From Candidatus Gracilibacteria bacterium (GTDB taxonomy: Bacteria > Patescibacteriota > Gracilibacteria > BD1-5 > JAGOOR01), in NCBI GenBank assembly GCA_041660965.1, contig JBAZVH010000001.1, positions 609,016 to 673,015 on the forward strand: a stretch of DNA of 64,000 nt, written 5' to 3'. The translations under genes and the position numbers were made by a program. A model generated the notes under the pieces. The model was not told the origin of the DNA. It did no database searches and was given only the letters and a program-made list of their open reading frames with translations. Within the stretch, counting starts at the first letter, position 1. Each line of letters starts with the position of its first letter. Of this stretch, positions 29,330 through 39,051 are shown one piece after another.

Positions 29330-29851
29330 ATGCGCAAGCAGTCTGGTTTTACATTGATAGAGCTCATGGTCGTGATGGCAATCATTGCTATCCTGGCGAC
29401 TGCTGGTCTCTCAGCGTATACTGGGTATTTGAAGAAAGCGAGGGATGCGACACGAATCGAAGATTTGAGAGCTATAGAAACTATTATACAAGCATCTTTA
29501 ACAGTTAGTGGGAATGCTCCTGATCTGAGTACTCTTATTGCCAGTATTACGAGCACAAATAATGAAAAACTTATCCGAGACCCCTTGTATGATACAGTAA
29601 ATAGCGTTAACAGGGAGGTTTGTCTTTTTGACGCTACAACCCAAGATTTCTGTTGATATTATTATGCTCCGTGTAATAATGGTTGATATATCCTTAGGAC
29701 TAAATTTGAATCCACTTCAAATATTATCAAATATACTGATGACCCACTTCAAAATGCTTCGTGAGTTTTAAACTCTATCAATGACTATGATTTATGAAGC
29801 TGTGATGCGTTAATAAATATAGACGATCTTGAGAATGGATTGATTGATTAA
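29330..29851 (+). CDS. Type IV pilin-like (class III signal) protein
   Basis: 173 aa. 'MRKQSGFTLIELMVVMAIIAILATAGLSAY' is a textbook prepilin N-terminus: short basic leader, G|FTLIE cleavage site for a PilD-type peptidase and the hydrophobic polymerising helix. Two cysteines ('EVCLFDATTQDFC', later 'APCNNG') could form a D-region disulphide. Four TGA glycines lie in the C-terminal half, so standard code truncates it at 108 aa. No other pilus assembly gene is within the window. A strong terminator follows. Confidence 0.92.
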
Positions 29852-29856
29852 CTAAC

Positions 29857-29887
29857 AAAAAATCCTTAGAGACTCTAAGGATTTTTT
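29857..29887. terminator. Bidirectional terminator between pilin and PEP-CTERM genes
   Basis: A near-perfect hairpin, AAAAAATCCTTAGAG-A-CTCTAAGGATTTTTT, six bases after the pilin stop and shared with the convergent gene. Confidence 0.9.
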
Positions 29888-29931
29888 GCGTGAATTATAT
29901 ATTACAATTATTTTTGAACTTACTTGGACTC

Positions 29932-30687
29932 TTAATTTTGTCTCTTTCTGCGTAAAAGAGCGAGTGTGCCAGCCACCCCAGCAAGGATCCCAACTCCTGG
30001 TTCTGGAATCGTATTTGGCGCGTATGCAAAATGAAGTCCTTCATTGAGATGTGTATCTCCTGCGACAGCAAATTGCGCATTTCACACACGTGTTGCATCA
30101 GCGTAGTTGGTAAAATTGATAGTTTGTGCTCCCGCATTCACTGGGATATTATAAGAAAAGGGAAGGTCACCAGAATTAATTGCCAATGTCATTGTAGGAG
30201 TTGCATTATTCATTGATTCAGTACCATCAAAAGCGATAATGTCAGCTCATGACCCGCCAACTATCTGATATGCAAATCGACCATTCGCGTCATTAGTAAC
30301 ACTCGGAGCTCCACTACTGGCTACCATCTGGTAAAAACCACTTACGGTAAGTACCCCACCATTTGGTCCGACGTCTCCAGCGTTGAGCCCTACTTGGATA
30401 GTAGAACTGTAAATACCGTCAAGACTATTGTTGTTGATAAATATCTGACTAATTCATGGAGTAGTACTGTGTAATTCACTTACGCCACTTACGGATTGAT
30501 CGAGTGTTGGTGTGGAGACGGTACTGTTCGGAAGTGTACCACCAATAAGTACCGTTGCCCCTTCCACTTTTTCAGCAGAAGTTGCAATACCGAGAGCAGC
30601 AAGAGCTGTAACGATTTTTGCACTCAATCCTGAGATAGCGCTTACTTTTTTTGATGTTTCTGAATTATTTTCAAGTGTATTTATCAT
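29932..30687 (-). CDS. Secreted protein with PEP-CTERM sorting signal
   Basis: 251 aa. The C-terminus 'TIPEPGVGILAGVAGTLALL' followed by 'RRKRQN' and TAA is a complete PEP-CTERM tail: PEP motif, membrane helix and basic cap, recognised by exosortases. The N-terminus has a secretion-like hydrophobic segment 'SGLSAKIVTALAALGIATSAEKVEGA'. The body (Gly/Asn/Ser/Thr-rich, 'SLDGIYSSTIQVGLNAGDVG', 'DANGRFAYQIVGGSG') is nearly identical over ~170 aa to the next gene. TGA glycines are used. I start at ATG 30687 (MINTLENN); 30750 is possible. No exosortase in the window. Confidence 0.82.
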
Positions 30688-30766
30688 AGGATAAAGAAAT
30701 AAAGTAAAACTACTGACAAGTACAGTATAATTATATATTTTACCTGTCAAATATTTATTGTATAGA

Positions 30767-31870
30767 TTATTTGGTTTCTATTTTTACTCGGAGAAATCAT
30801 CGTGGAGCATTATTTACTGGTATGATACTGCGTACCTTTTCCTCTATAGCACTCTGAGCAACCGTTACCGTATCACTCTTCCATGTTTGTAAATCAGGGG
30901 ATGATTCTACTATATAGTTGAGATTGGTAGCTTCTGGATTCTTTGGGAAAGTAACACACAGATACCGTGCACCATTTATGATTTCAAATTCGCAAACAAT
31001 AGGGCTTTTGTTTGCAACAGTTGGGTTAGTACGAAATCAATACTCTGCGAAATTACTCATCCCATCCTTATCAGGATCACCATCGGCTGGAGTCAGCATA
31101 CCGAAGTTATCATATTCCCATTTATCTGGAATACTGTTAGCATTGAGATCAGGATTTGGAGGCATGGTATTTGGTGTGTACGAAAAATGAAGCCCCTCAT
31201 TGAGAGTGGGGCCATCTCCCGAGACAGCAAATTGTGCATTTCATACACGTGTCGCATCGGCATAGTTTATCAGATTGACAGTTTGAGCACCAGCACTAAT
31301 AGGGATATCGTAAGAGAAAGGAATAGAACCGGAATTAATTGCTACTGTCATTGTAGGAGTCGCATTATTCATTGATTCGGTACCATCAAATGTGACAATA
31401 TCATTTGAAGATCCTCCAACTATATGATAAGCAAATCGACCATTAGCATCATTAGTAACACTTGGAGCTCCACTGCTGGCTACTATCTGGTAAAAACCAC
31501 TTACAGTGAGTACTCCACCATTTGGTCCGACGTCTCCAGCGTTGAGCCCTACTTGGATAGTAGAACTGTAAATACCGTCAAGACTATTATTATTTACAAA
31601 TATCTGACTGATTCATGGTGTAGTACTGTGTAACTCACTCACGCCACTTACAGATTGGTCAAGTGTTGGTGTGGAGACGGTGCTGTTTGGGGCTCAGGTG
31701 ATATTTTTTATTACTCACCCCTCCGCCGAACTCGCCAATCCAAGTGCTGCAACAGCTGCTATAGCGGTTGACTTGAGTTGGCTGAGTTTTCCTCATATAA
31801 ATGCTCCGGTCTTTTTTGGCTGAATTGATTTGTTTGGCTCACGAACTGATGTGTTGGCAGCGAGTTTCAT
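30767..31870 (-). CDS. Secreted paralogue of the PEP-CTERM protein with a different C-terminus
   Basis: 367 aa. Residues ~60-225 repeat the body of the downstream neighbour almost word for word, for example 'STVSTPTLDQSVSGVSELHS' and 'GDVGPNGGVLTVSGFYQ'. The C-terminal 130 residues differ: a Ca-binding-like 'DLNANSIPDKWEYDNFG...DGDPDKDGMSNFAEY' segment (thrombospondin-3/dockerin-like) then 'YIVESSPDLQTWKSD', a module common in secreted proteins of Verrucomicrobia-like bacteria. The N-terminus is a twin-basic, long leader before 'LKSTAIAAVAALGLASSAEG'. Several TGA glycines. Likely surface or matrix protein. Confidence 0.8.
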
Positions 31871-32041
31871 ACTCAAGAGAGTGGTTATCTCACGAACTAA
31901 CACATATATTATACGACTATGTTTACCCTGTCAATATATTTGTGTGAGTTTTTATAAGTCCAGGACTTAAGATGCATCAATTATGGGAGCTTTGACTCAG
32001 AAAAACCCCCCATTTCTGGGAGTCTTTTCTTATATGGGAAT

Positions 32042-33382
32042 TTATTGACACAAATCTGGGAAGAGCATACAGAAAGGATCTTCTATAACCACATTGATTC
32101 GTTTAGAGCAGCTCACAATACTTGCATCAAGGAGAGTCGGATCAGTCGTGATGCTCTGATTAAAATAATTGTGAAATGTCGCAAGAGAAAGATAGGTATC
32201 TCCTCGAGTCGCTCCTCAAGTCATAATGAGCGTGTCAGCATTTATGATGCCGAGACTTTTAATAAGAGCACGAACTCCAGCGAGTGAACTATCATAGAGC
32301 CCGATACATTGTGACTTGAGATTGAGAACGAGAATTTCATACACTGAGAGCGCGTTTGTTCCTCAAAATAGAGTTTTCCCTTGTTCATTGGTTTGTCGTG
32401 AGATAAGCCCATTTGCAAGGGCGGTTTCAGCTATGGCACAAACCCATGGTTCTGAGATATCACTAAAAATATTTTGGCATTGATAACCCCTCGCTGGTAA
32501 TAATTTCATAGCAGTGAGCATGATTTTGAGATATTCTTGTCGAGTGATTGCCTCATCGAGTCCATAATTTTCAGGCGTATCAAAATGACTCGCGATAATA
32601 CCAATATTAGCAAGTGCATTAGCTGCATCCATAGGATTATTCTCAAAGAGAGAGGATTGCATCTGTGTCTTACTCGTTACAACACATGGACGAGAAGACT
32701 CATTTGGTATACCACAATAGGATATATCGACTGGCTGACCAGAGTAAGTTTCTATACATTGAGTGGTACGATATTGTATACTATTTGAGCATGTTCCCCA
32801 TTCACCGATTATCCATCCATACACCATAATGCTCTGTGCATAGCATGTTTCTCCTGTTGATGAACCGACGATTCCACATCTCCATTTCCACATACCTTCT
32901 CCATTTGATCCAAGAGTTGTTGGGTCAAATGTGACGCCCATCACGACACTTCCTGAAGCACAGAGATTTTCCGACGGGGGAGCAATAAATACATCCTTGG
33001 TAGCACTTCCACACTTTGGTGTGAGATAACACAGTTCATATTCACTGATTCTTTGATTGGTTTTTACGAGGTCACGAGTGACATCGCGTAATTTTGCCAC
33101 ATCTTGCTGACATTTGCCTTGTTCTTTCTTCTTGAGTTTCTTACAAGTATCATTGGCTACATTGGGATCAGAGAGAAGACGTGTCTGTATGTCTCCGAGA
33201 CGTTTTTGCTCCTTGAGATTCTTCTGATATTCCCGTGTTTCTTTATCCTTGTTTTTGTTGCAAACAAAAGTATTTTTATTAGCATTACCACCATCTCTAT
33301 CAGTTTGGGATATACCAAAAGAAATACCAACGGTCAGAAGAATAACAGCGAAAACGATGGCATTCTTTGCAGTGTGTATCAT
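32042..33382 (-). CDS. Secreted surface protein with TSP1-like and SLH-like regions
   Basis: 446 aa. Signal peptide 'TAKNAIVFAVILLTVGISFG', a Lys-rich coiled-coil-like segment (residues ~35-110), then a cysteine-rich part with 'WIIGEWGTCSNSIQYRTTQC' (thrombospondin type 1-like WxxW..C). The C-terminal ~170 residues look like S-layer homology motifs: 'ITRQEYLKIMLTAMKLL...NIFSDISEPWVCAIAETALANGLI'. SLH modules bind wall polymers, so this is probably an envelope-anchored protein. TGA glycines at 32363 and 32216. Upstream contains a TTGACA box. Confidence 0.8.
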
Positions 33383-33532
33383 AAAAAATGATAAAAAATA
33401 GAGCGTTCTTTCAAAAAATATACCAATGGCAAATAAATCGAAGTGGACACTATGAATAGTAGTAATTATTACACTTTGTCAAATATTTTCTGTAGGAATT
33501 TTCAAGAGAGGGAGACGATTTTTTGCTCACCA

Positions 33533-33970
33533 CTATAGTCCCTTCTCCATGAGAATGGTGTGTATCTTTTGTTCCACTTCCTCCATTTTTTGAGCGTCTT
33601 TCTCCCTCTCATGGTCATACCCCATCATATGGACCATTCAGTGTATGATGATGTATTGTAGTTGTTCCTTATAGGTCGTTCATCGCTCTGACGCATAGAG
33701 CTTTATTTTTTCTAGACAGAGATAGATCTCCCCTGCGATATCTTTTTCCGTTTGCACACTTTCCAGGTAGGGGAAAGTCAGAATATCTGTTGCTCATTTT
33801 TTCCCACGATATTGAGTATTGAGGCGAGTGATCTCTTCAAGCGATACTGCGATGATGTTGATAGATCCTTTTTGTGGGATCTTGGTAACTTCTTCGAGTG
33901 CTCTTCAGACACTTTGGATATATTTTTTTGTCAGTATTTTAGGGGTGTCAAAGAGGGTATAATAAAACAT
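33533..33970 (-). CDS. ybeY: Endoribonuclease YbeY
   Basis: 145 aa metal-dependent RNase for 16S rRNA 3' maturation and ribosome quality control. The signature H-G-x-x-H-x-x-G-Y-D-H reads 'IIIH-G-MVHMMGYDHERE', with the first Gly of the metal site encoded by TGA (33643-33645). 'ATDILTFPYLE' and 'GEIYLCLEKI' are the preceding conserved blocks ('TDVLSFP', 'GDI.i'). In the standard code no piece of this gene is long enough to be called. Confidence 0.93.
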
Positions 33971-33978
33971 ACTTTTGT

Positions 33979-35916
33979 TTATTGGTAAAATTGTTCGGAG
34001 AGGACTTTGCCATCTTTTTCTATGCGGAATATGGTGTCTTTGAGTCCTGCTTGTTTAAAGAACTTTGTCTGCGTGTTGCACTGATCTTTTGGCAGCGTGT
34101 ACTGAAACTTGAGTGTCGAATTTCCCCCTGGTCGGGTCGTGATATAGCCACCAAGAATGGTGTGAGGATATCTGGTTTGCACGTTTTCAAGACGTATTTT
34201 CCCTCGAGAGCTAAGAGTGGCTCATGCAGGGAGTATAAATCTGATATATTGCTTATTGTCCCCGCTGCCTTGTATCGGCAAGAGCGCAGGGAGTTTCTCA
34301 GTGATACCGAGATCATGTGCCATTTTTTTGACCGAAGCTTCTATTGCTACATTCCAGCCATGTTTTTGTGTGAGTGTGACTTCGCGTGTACAGCTGTTGA
34401 TTTGTTTGACGATAAATGTTCGTTGCATCATCCTGTCTGTTTTATTATTACTGATTGAAGTAAATATCGGGTAGATGAAGTCTCATTGATACTCTTTCCA
34501 GGTATCGAAGAGGTGGAGATCATCTATGGCTTGCTGAGTTTTTTTATCCGGAGAAGCGAGAAGGATCTCTCCATCTTCGATATGTCTCCAGAGAATCTTT
34601 GCTACATCCGCTGTTTTGCCTTGTTGGATAATAGTATCGATAAGAGCTCATCATAACATATGAATCACTCCCTTTGGTGTTGAGCTGATTTTTTCTTTTG
34701 CCTCTACGAGCATAGAGAGTATGAGGGAGATATTGCTCTGATTGAGCTTGACTGGTATTCCGGTTACTTGCATCGGTCCGACCAGATTCATAATATCAGT
34801 CAAAAGTCATGTATTGATGCCGATCACGAGAGCGACTTCTCCGATGTCTGTTGTTTTTAGGAGCGTATTTATCTCTTCGGCACTTTCTGCGAAAGTAGGG
34901 AAATAATTGGCATCTCTGACGCGAAACTCGATTGGTTTTCCGGGAAATGTTTTTGATTTTAATTGATTAATTCATTCTGGAGAAGGGGTGTATCCTGTGA
35001 TTGTATGATCGATTTGATAGATATCATGAAAGGATATATTGGTTATTTTTCATTTCTCAAATTCTACGAGAAACACTGTTCCAGGAAATCATCCTCCTGC
35101 TCTGAGCTCATCATTGTTTTGATTGAGTATCAGGATTTTAGTCGGATGTTCTTCTCCGAGGATCGCATACCATACCTTTTTGTATTTCAGAAATGCCTCT
35201 ACAGAATTTATATAGTGTGTGTATTTTTTTTGAAATCAGCTCTCGAGAGGTGCAATTTTTGCCGCAGAATTCATCAATGTTTTTATATTTTTGATACCAT
35301 CACTTGATATCACCCATAATGTTTCTAGCAGTGGGAAAATACTTTCCTGCTGTGATTTTTTTTTCCACCCGATCATAGTCTGAATCATTTGTCTGATTCA
35401 GTCACTCTGATAGATGAGGAGACGCGTATTTTTGAGTATCTGCCCATAGCTCGTCAAGGGTTCGAGAGGAATCGGAGAATTATCAGCCACGAGTCATAAA
35501 ATCTGATAATCTCGCCAGAGTCCGTGCACAGTTTTTTGGAGCATATCAATGTTGATATATTTTCCTGGAGAGGACTGTATCAGTTTTATGGTTGTCTCTG
35601 TTCGTATCACGAATCAGACACCATACACGATAAAGCTCAAAAATACGAGTAATACTATAACTCCTATATGTCTTTTCTCCAGAGAATTTCAGAATTTTTT
35701 GATGTGTTCCTGGAGTCGGAAAATCTTTTCGCCAGTTGTTATTTTTCGGAGATTTTTCGTGTGTCTGTGTTTTTCGGTGAGTATGATTTCTTGTCTTTTT
35801 GCTTGTATATCTCGATGAATTTTCCCTCCTGTATTTTTTTTGAGTATTTCATGAGCCGTCTCTTTGCCACCAGGAGGTTTCTTTTTTCAGCGGAAGATGG
35901 TATCGAAGGAGGACAT
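33979..35916 (-). CDS. DUF4012 domain-containing membrane protein
   Basis: 645 aa. A basic cytosolic N-terminus (~120 aa, Lys-rich) is followed by one membrane helix ('HIGVIVLLVFLSFIVYGVGF'). The extracellular DUF4012 domain then carries the family mark 'ILILNQNNDELRAGGGFPGT' (family 'lllqN..ELRptGGFig'). DUF4012 proteins are common in Gram-positives and CPR; their role is not established, though surface-polysaccharide links are proposed. Many TGA glycines. The stop is 8 bp from the ybeY start, so ybeY is probably co-transcribed. Confidence 0.85.
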
Positions 35917-35926
35917 TTAGTAAAAG

Positions 35927-36055
35927 AGATAGAGCTAGAGCAGAAGATAGAGAAAGGATTTTTTGGTAACCAATTAAAGAATAGTGATAGTTATAGTCAT
36001 AGGTAGGAATTCGCCACGGCGAACAGGTTATTGGTTCGGAAAACCATACCTCAAC
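35927..36055. repeat. Dispersed repeats upstream of the DUF4012 gene
   Basis: 'GATAGAGCTAGAGCAGAAGA' (35928-35947) resembles the tract near 29213. Next, 'AGTCATAGGTAGGAATT' followed by 'ATTGGTTCGGAAAACC' recurs at 63089-63121. A small palindrome TTCGCC-AC-GGCGAA is embedded between the halves at about 36010. Confidence 0.5.
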
Positions 36056-36117
36056 TTACATAAGCACTTACACACATACATACTCAAGCACTTGTAACAA
36101 TCTACTAAACTTTTCCC

Positions 36118-37536
36118 CTACCCCACGCTTCCCTCCATTTCCAGTGCAATCAGCGCGTTCAATTCTGCGGCGTATTCGAGAGGAAGTTCTTTGACTATCG
36201 GAGAAATAAATCCATTGATAATCATCGCTTTGGCAGCGTCTTCGGCGATGCCTCGACTGCGCAAGTAGTACATCTGTTCTTCACTGATTTTCCCCGCGCT
36301 CGCCTCGTGGGCGCAAATCGCTGACGTATTTTTGACGCGGATATCAGGAATAGTATCATTTTTTGACAGACTATCAAGAATAAGAGCATCACAATCTATC
36401 CGACTCACAGCATTATGTGCGGAAGGGAGGATATCGAGAAGCCCTCGATAGGTGGAAAGTCCTCCTCACTTTGAGAGGGATTTCATAATCACATTGGACG
36501 ACGTATCTTCTCCGATATGGATAACCTTGGCACCACCATCGACTTCCATACCAGCATTGGCAAAAGCGATACCGAGGTGATCACAGCGAGATTTTTTTCC
36601 TTTCAAGATACTGCATGGATAGAGCATCGTGACACCACTTCAGAAATTTCCTCCTACCCATTCCATATAACCCTCTTCTTCGACGACCGCCCGTTTTGTA
36701 TTGAGATTATAGGTATCAAGCGACCAGTTCTCGACCGAGGTATATCGCATCGTCGCACGCTTGCCGACAAATATCTCGACCATACCAGCGTGTAAGCTCG
36801 GCGTATTATATTTTGGTGCGCTGCAACCCTCGATATAGTGAGCCGTTGCATCGTCTTCGACGATCATCAGCGTGTGTTCAAATTGTCCTCCAGACTTTAC
36901 ATTCATACGGAAATACGCTTGCAATGGTTCAGATATTTTCACCCCCTTTGGTACATAGAGAAAAGTTCCTCCTGACCACACGGCTCCGTGGAGAGCGGCA
37001 AAGATGTGGTCATTCGCTGGAATCAATTTCATAAAATACTTTTGTACCAACTCTGTATGTTCATGCACGGCGACAGACATATCCTCAAATATCACGCCCT
37101 GGTCTCGGAGTGATTGCTTGAGATTGTGATACACGACCTCGCTATCATACTGTGCACCGACACCAGCCAGCATCGTGCGCTCTGCTTCGGGTATTCAGAG
37201 GCGCTCAAACGTGTTTTTTATCGTATCTGGGACATCATCCCATGAGAGAGCATTTGAGGCCCCTTCTGGCCGAGCATAGTAGCAGATTTTAGACAAGTCC
37301 AATTTACTGAGGTCTGGTCCCCAGGTTGGGAGAGATTTTTCTTGAAATACTTTCAAACTTGCGAGGCGTTTCTCGAGCATCCACTCTGGCTCTTTATTTT
37401 GTTCCCAGATTTTTCGTACGACTGATTCAGAAACCCCATACTCAAACTCATTTGAATACACTGCCTCATCGTGGCCATCAAAGAGGGCACGAGAGACTTC
37501 TCAAAAAGCAGATATATTTTCAGCATCACTTGACAT
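36118..37536 (-). CDS. sufB: Fe-S cluster assembly protein SufB
   Basis: 472 aa, scaffold subunit of the SufBCD complex. 'GVSESVVRKIWEQNKEPEWMLEKR', 'ILPANDHIFAALHGAVWSGGTF'-type block, 'YIEGCSAPKYNTPSLHAG' and 'GEDTSSNVIMKSLSK-G-GG' are SufB signatures, and the C-terminal 'AGKISEEQMYYLRSRGIAEDAAKAMIINGF' matches. TGA glycines occur at several sites including residue 12. sufC is not in the window, and a sufD homologue lies 16 kb away at 53.7 kb, so the usual operon is split. Confidence 0.96.
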
Positions 37537-37624
37537 TTCTTTTTAATCTATAAATTATAGGAGTCAGTAGATAGAGTGTACACATTTTTTGCATGAGGCA
37601 ACATCTAATTTTTTATATTCATCT

Positions 37625-37990
37625 ATGATAATGTGGTTCTGAGCTTGACTTGCTTTAATGAAATCCCGATGAGAACAACTCTCTGGTGAAGAAAGTGATA
37701 ATGATATAGTAAGTGATAATGCTTATCGTATCCCCCTTCCTTCAAAACCCGACATGAAGCCATCGAGATCACCATATCGTCCAACAAATCGTGAATATGC
37801 TCTCTACGTGGCAACTTTGGTAGCAGGAATACTCCTCTCACAATTGGCTCAAAATGATAATGCGGAAGCAGTATTATGACATATAAATTCTGAAATTTTG
37901 AACACTCTTTGAGCGGGTGTCTCGACCGTGTCACTTTTACGATGGGCATTACATGAGTGTGGGTTTATCGAAAGAAATAAAAGTAAATAA
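37625..37990 (+). CDS. Small membrane protein (121 aa), hypothetical
   Basis: Only visible with UGA as Gly: five TGA codons in 121 residues. 'YALYVATLVAGILLSQLA' and 'ILNTLGAGVSTVSLLRWAL' look like two membrane helices separated by an acidic turn; the N-terminal 50 residues are polar and proline-rich. No family recognised. It sits between the sufB start and a decayed sufB-like 5' fragment, with another small membrane gene downstream. Confidence 0.6.
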
Positions 37991-38051
37991 GACTATTAAA
38001 GACGGTACGAGAAACTTCTCAAAAAGCTTGAATATCGTCGTTGGTTGACAT
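37962..38051 (-). pseudogene. Remnant of a second sufB-like 5' end
   Basis: Reading left from 38051, 'MSTNDDIQAF-G-EVSRTVF' parallels the SufB start 'MSSDAENISAF-G-EVSRALF', including the same TGA Gly. The DNA is about 70% similar over ~60 nt including the leader (compare 37480-37545). The frame then runs into a stop within 30 codons, so this is a broken duplicate. Confidence 0.55.
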
Positions 38052-38101
38052 TTATTTTTCGCGTATAAAATGATAGATGGATTATAGCTAATTTTTATTT
38101 T

Positions 38102-38329
38102 ATGCCACCAAAATCTTCACCAGAAATTGAACAAGCGGGTAATGTGATTTTAGGGATGGGGGTTTTGTCGATGGCACTTGGACTTGCAATTGCTAAAACT
38201 CACGAAACTATTGAGCAAATTATACCACTAGAAAAGTTTGCTGGAGAACAAATTATGGGCGTTTCGGGTATAGCTATCCTCTTTGCTCTCCTAGCGAAGT
38301 ATCATCAAAATCATCGATACCAAGGGTAG
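38102..38329 (+). CDS. Small membrane protein (75 aa), hypothetical
   Basis: 'NVILGMGVLSMALGLAIAKT' and 'QIMGVSGIAILFALLAKY' are two hydrophobic helices joined by a short polar loop with 'ETIEQIIPLEKFAGE'; basic tail 'YHQNHRYQG'. Ends with TAG. No family recognised. Similar topology to the gene at 37625-37990, and the pair may act together. Confidence 0.6.
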   Translation: MPPKSSPEIEQAGNVILGMGVLSMALGLAIAKTHETIEQIIPLEKFAGEQIMGVSGIAILFALLAKYHQNHRYQG

Positions 38330-38358
38330 TGAAAAGTAGGTTTTGTCACGAGAAAGAT

Positions 38359-39048
38359 TTATTCTATTTTATCTGATTTAGATAAGTTACATTTAGCACA
38401 AAGTAATCTTATATTTTTGCTAGTTAAGCTAGTACCTCCTCTTGAAAATGGTAAGTCATGATCAAAATGTAGGTTTTTTGTTGAACTGCACAATACACAT
38501 TTACCGTTATCTCTTTTCCAAACTTCTTTTTTTACTTCACTTGGGATTAGTCTTGTATGAGATAAGTCAATATGTTCGTTTGTTGTTAGATCCTGTTCGT
38601 CTGATAATTTCAAGATAAAGACAAAGACATTTCTGTTTCCATCATGTTTAACTTTGAGGTCTATTAAATCAAATAAACCTTTCAATGACCATACGCCTGG
38701 CAAGATTTTTTCATATACTTTTACAATCTCAGGATTAGATAATCATTTTTTGAATTTTGCGATTGCAGCAATAAATTTCCCATTTTGGGTTAGAGTGCCA
38801 TTCCTGGTTCTTTCGGGTTGATCAAGCAATTTGCAATTCATTTCATATGATGTTTTTGGTTCATCATGGCCTTCATATTCAATAGTGATGCCATCATCAG
38901 AAATGCTATCAGAATATGGCGCGTTGGATCTCCGAGACATCAGAATAACTGAATATCTTGGATTCATTCTGAAGTTCATTCCTCGTTGCAAGGTTTGAAC
39001 ATTCTCAAGATCGCACATTTCTCTGTATGAATAAATTTGATCCAACAT
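38359..39048 (-). CDS. HNH endonuclease family protein
   Basis: 229 aa. The C-terminal domain is HNH: 'SEVKKEVWKRDNGKCVLC', 'NLHFDHDLPFSRGGTSLTSKNIRLLCAKCNLSKSDK', with the zinc-knuckle cysteine pairs C-x2-C and the catalytic H/N/H arrangement. The N-terminal half ('MLDQIYSYREMCDLENVQTLQRGMNFRMN') is a separate domain of unknown type, perhaps target recognition as in McrA-like enzymes. One TGA Gly (38743) joins the halves. It follows pyrG by 3 bp. Confidence 0.82.
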
Positions 39049-39051
39049 AGA

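Noticed and set aside
29074..29556. 160-aa open frame on the minus strand opposite the pilin gene
   Set aside because: It is antisense to a well-supported pilin, and under code 25 it continues through the tRNA-Ser gene.
29990..31690. The two ~520-bp direct repeats as a CRISPR or IS
   Set aside because: They are coding bodies of two paralogous secreted proteins, without spacers, terminal inverted repeats or a transposase.
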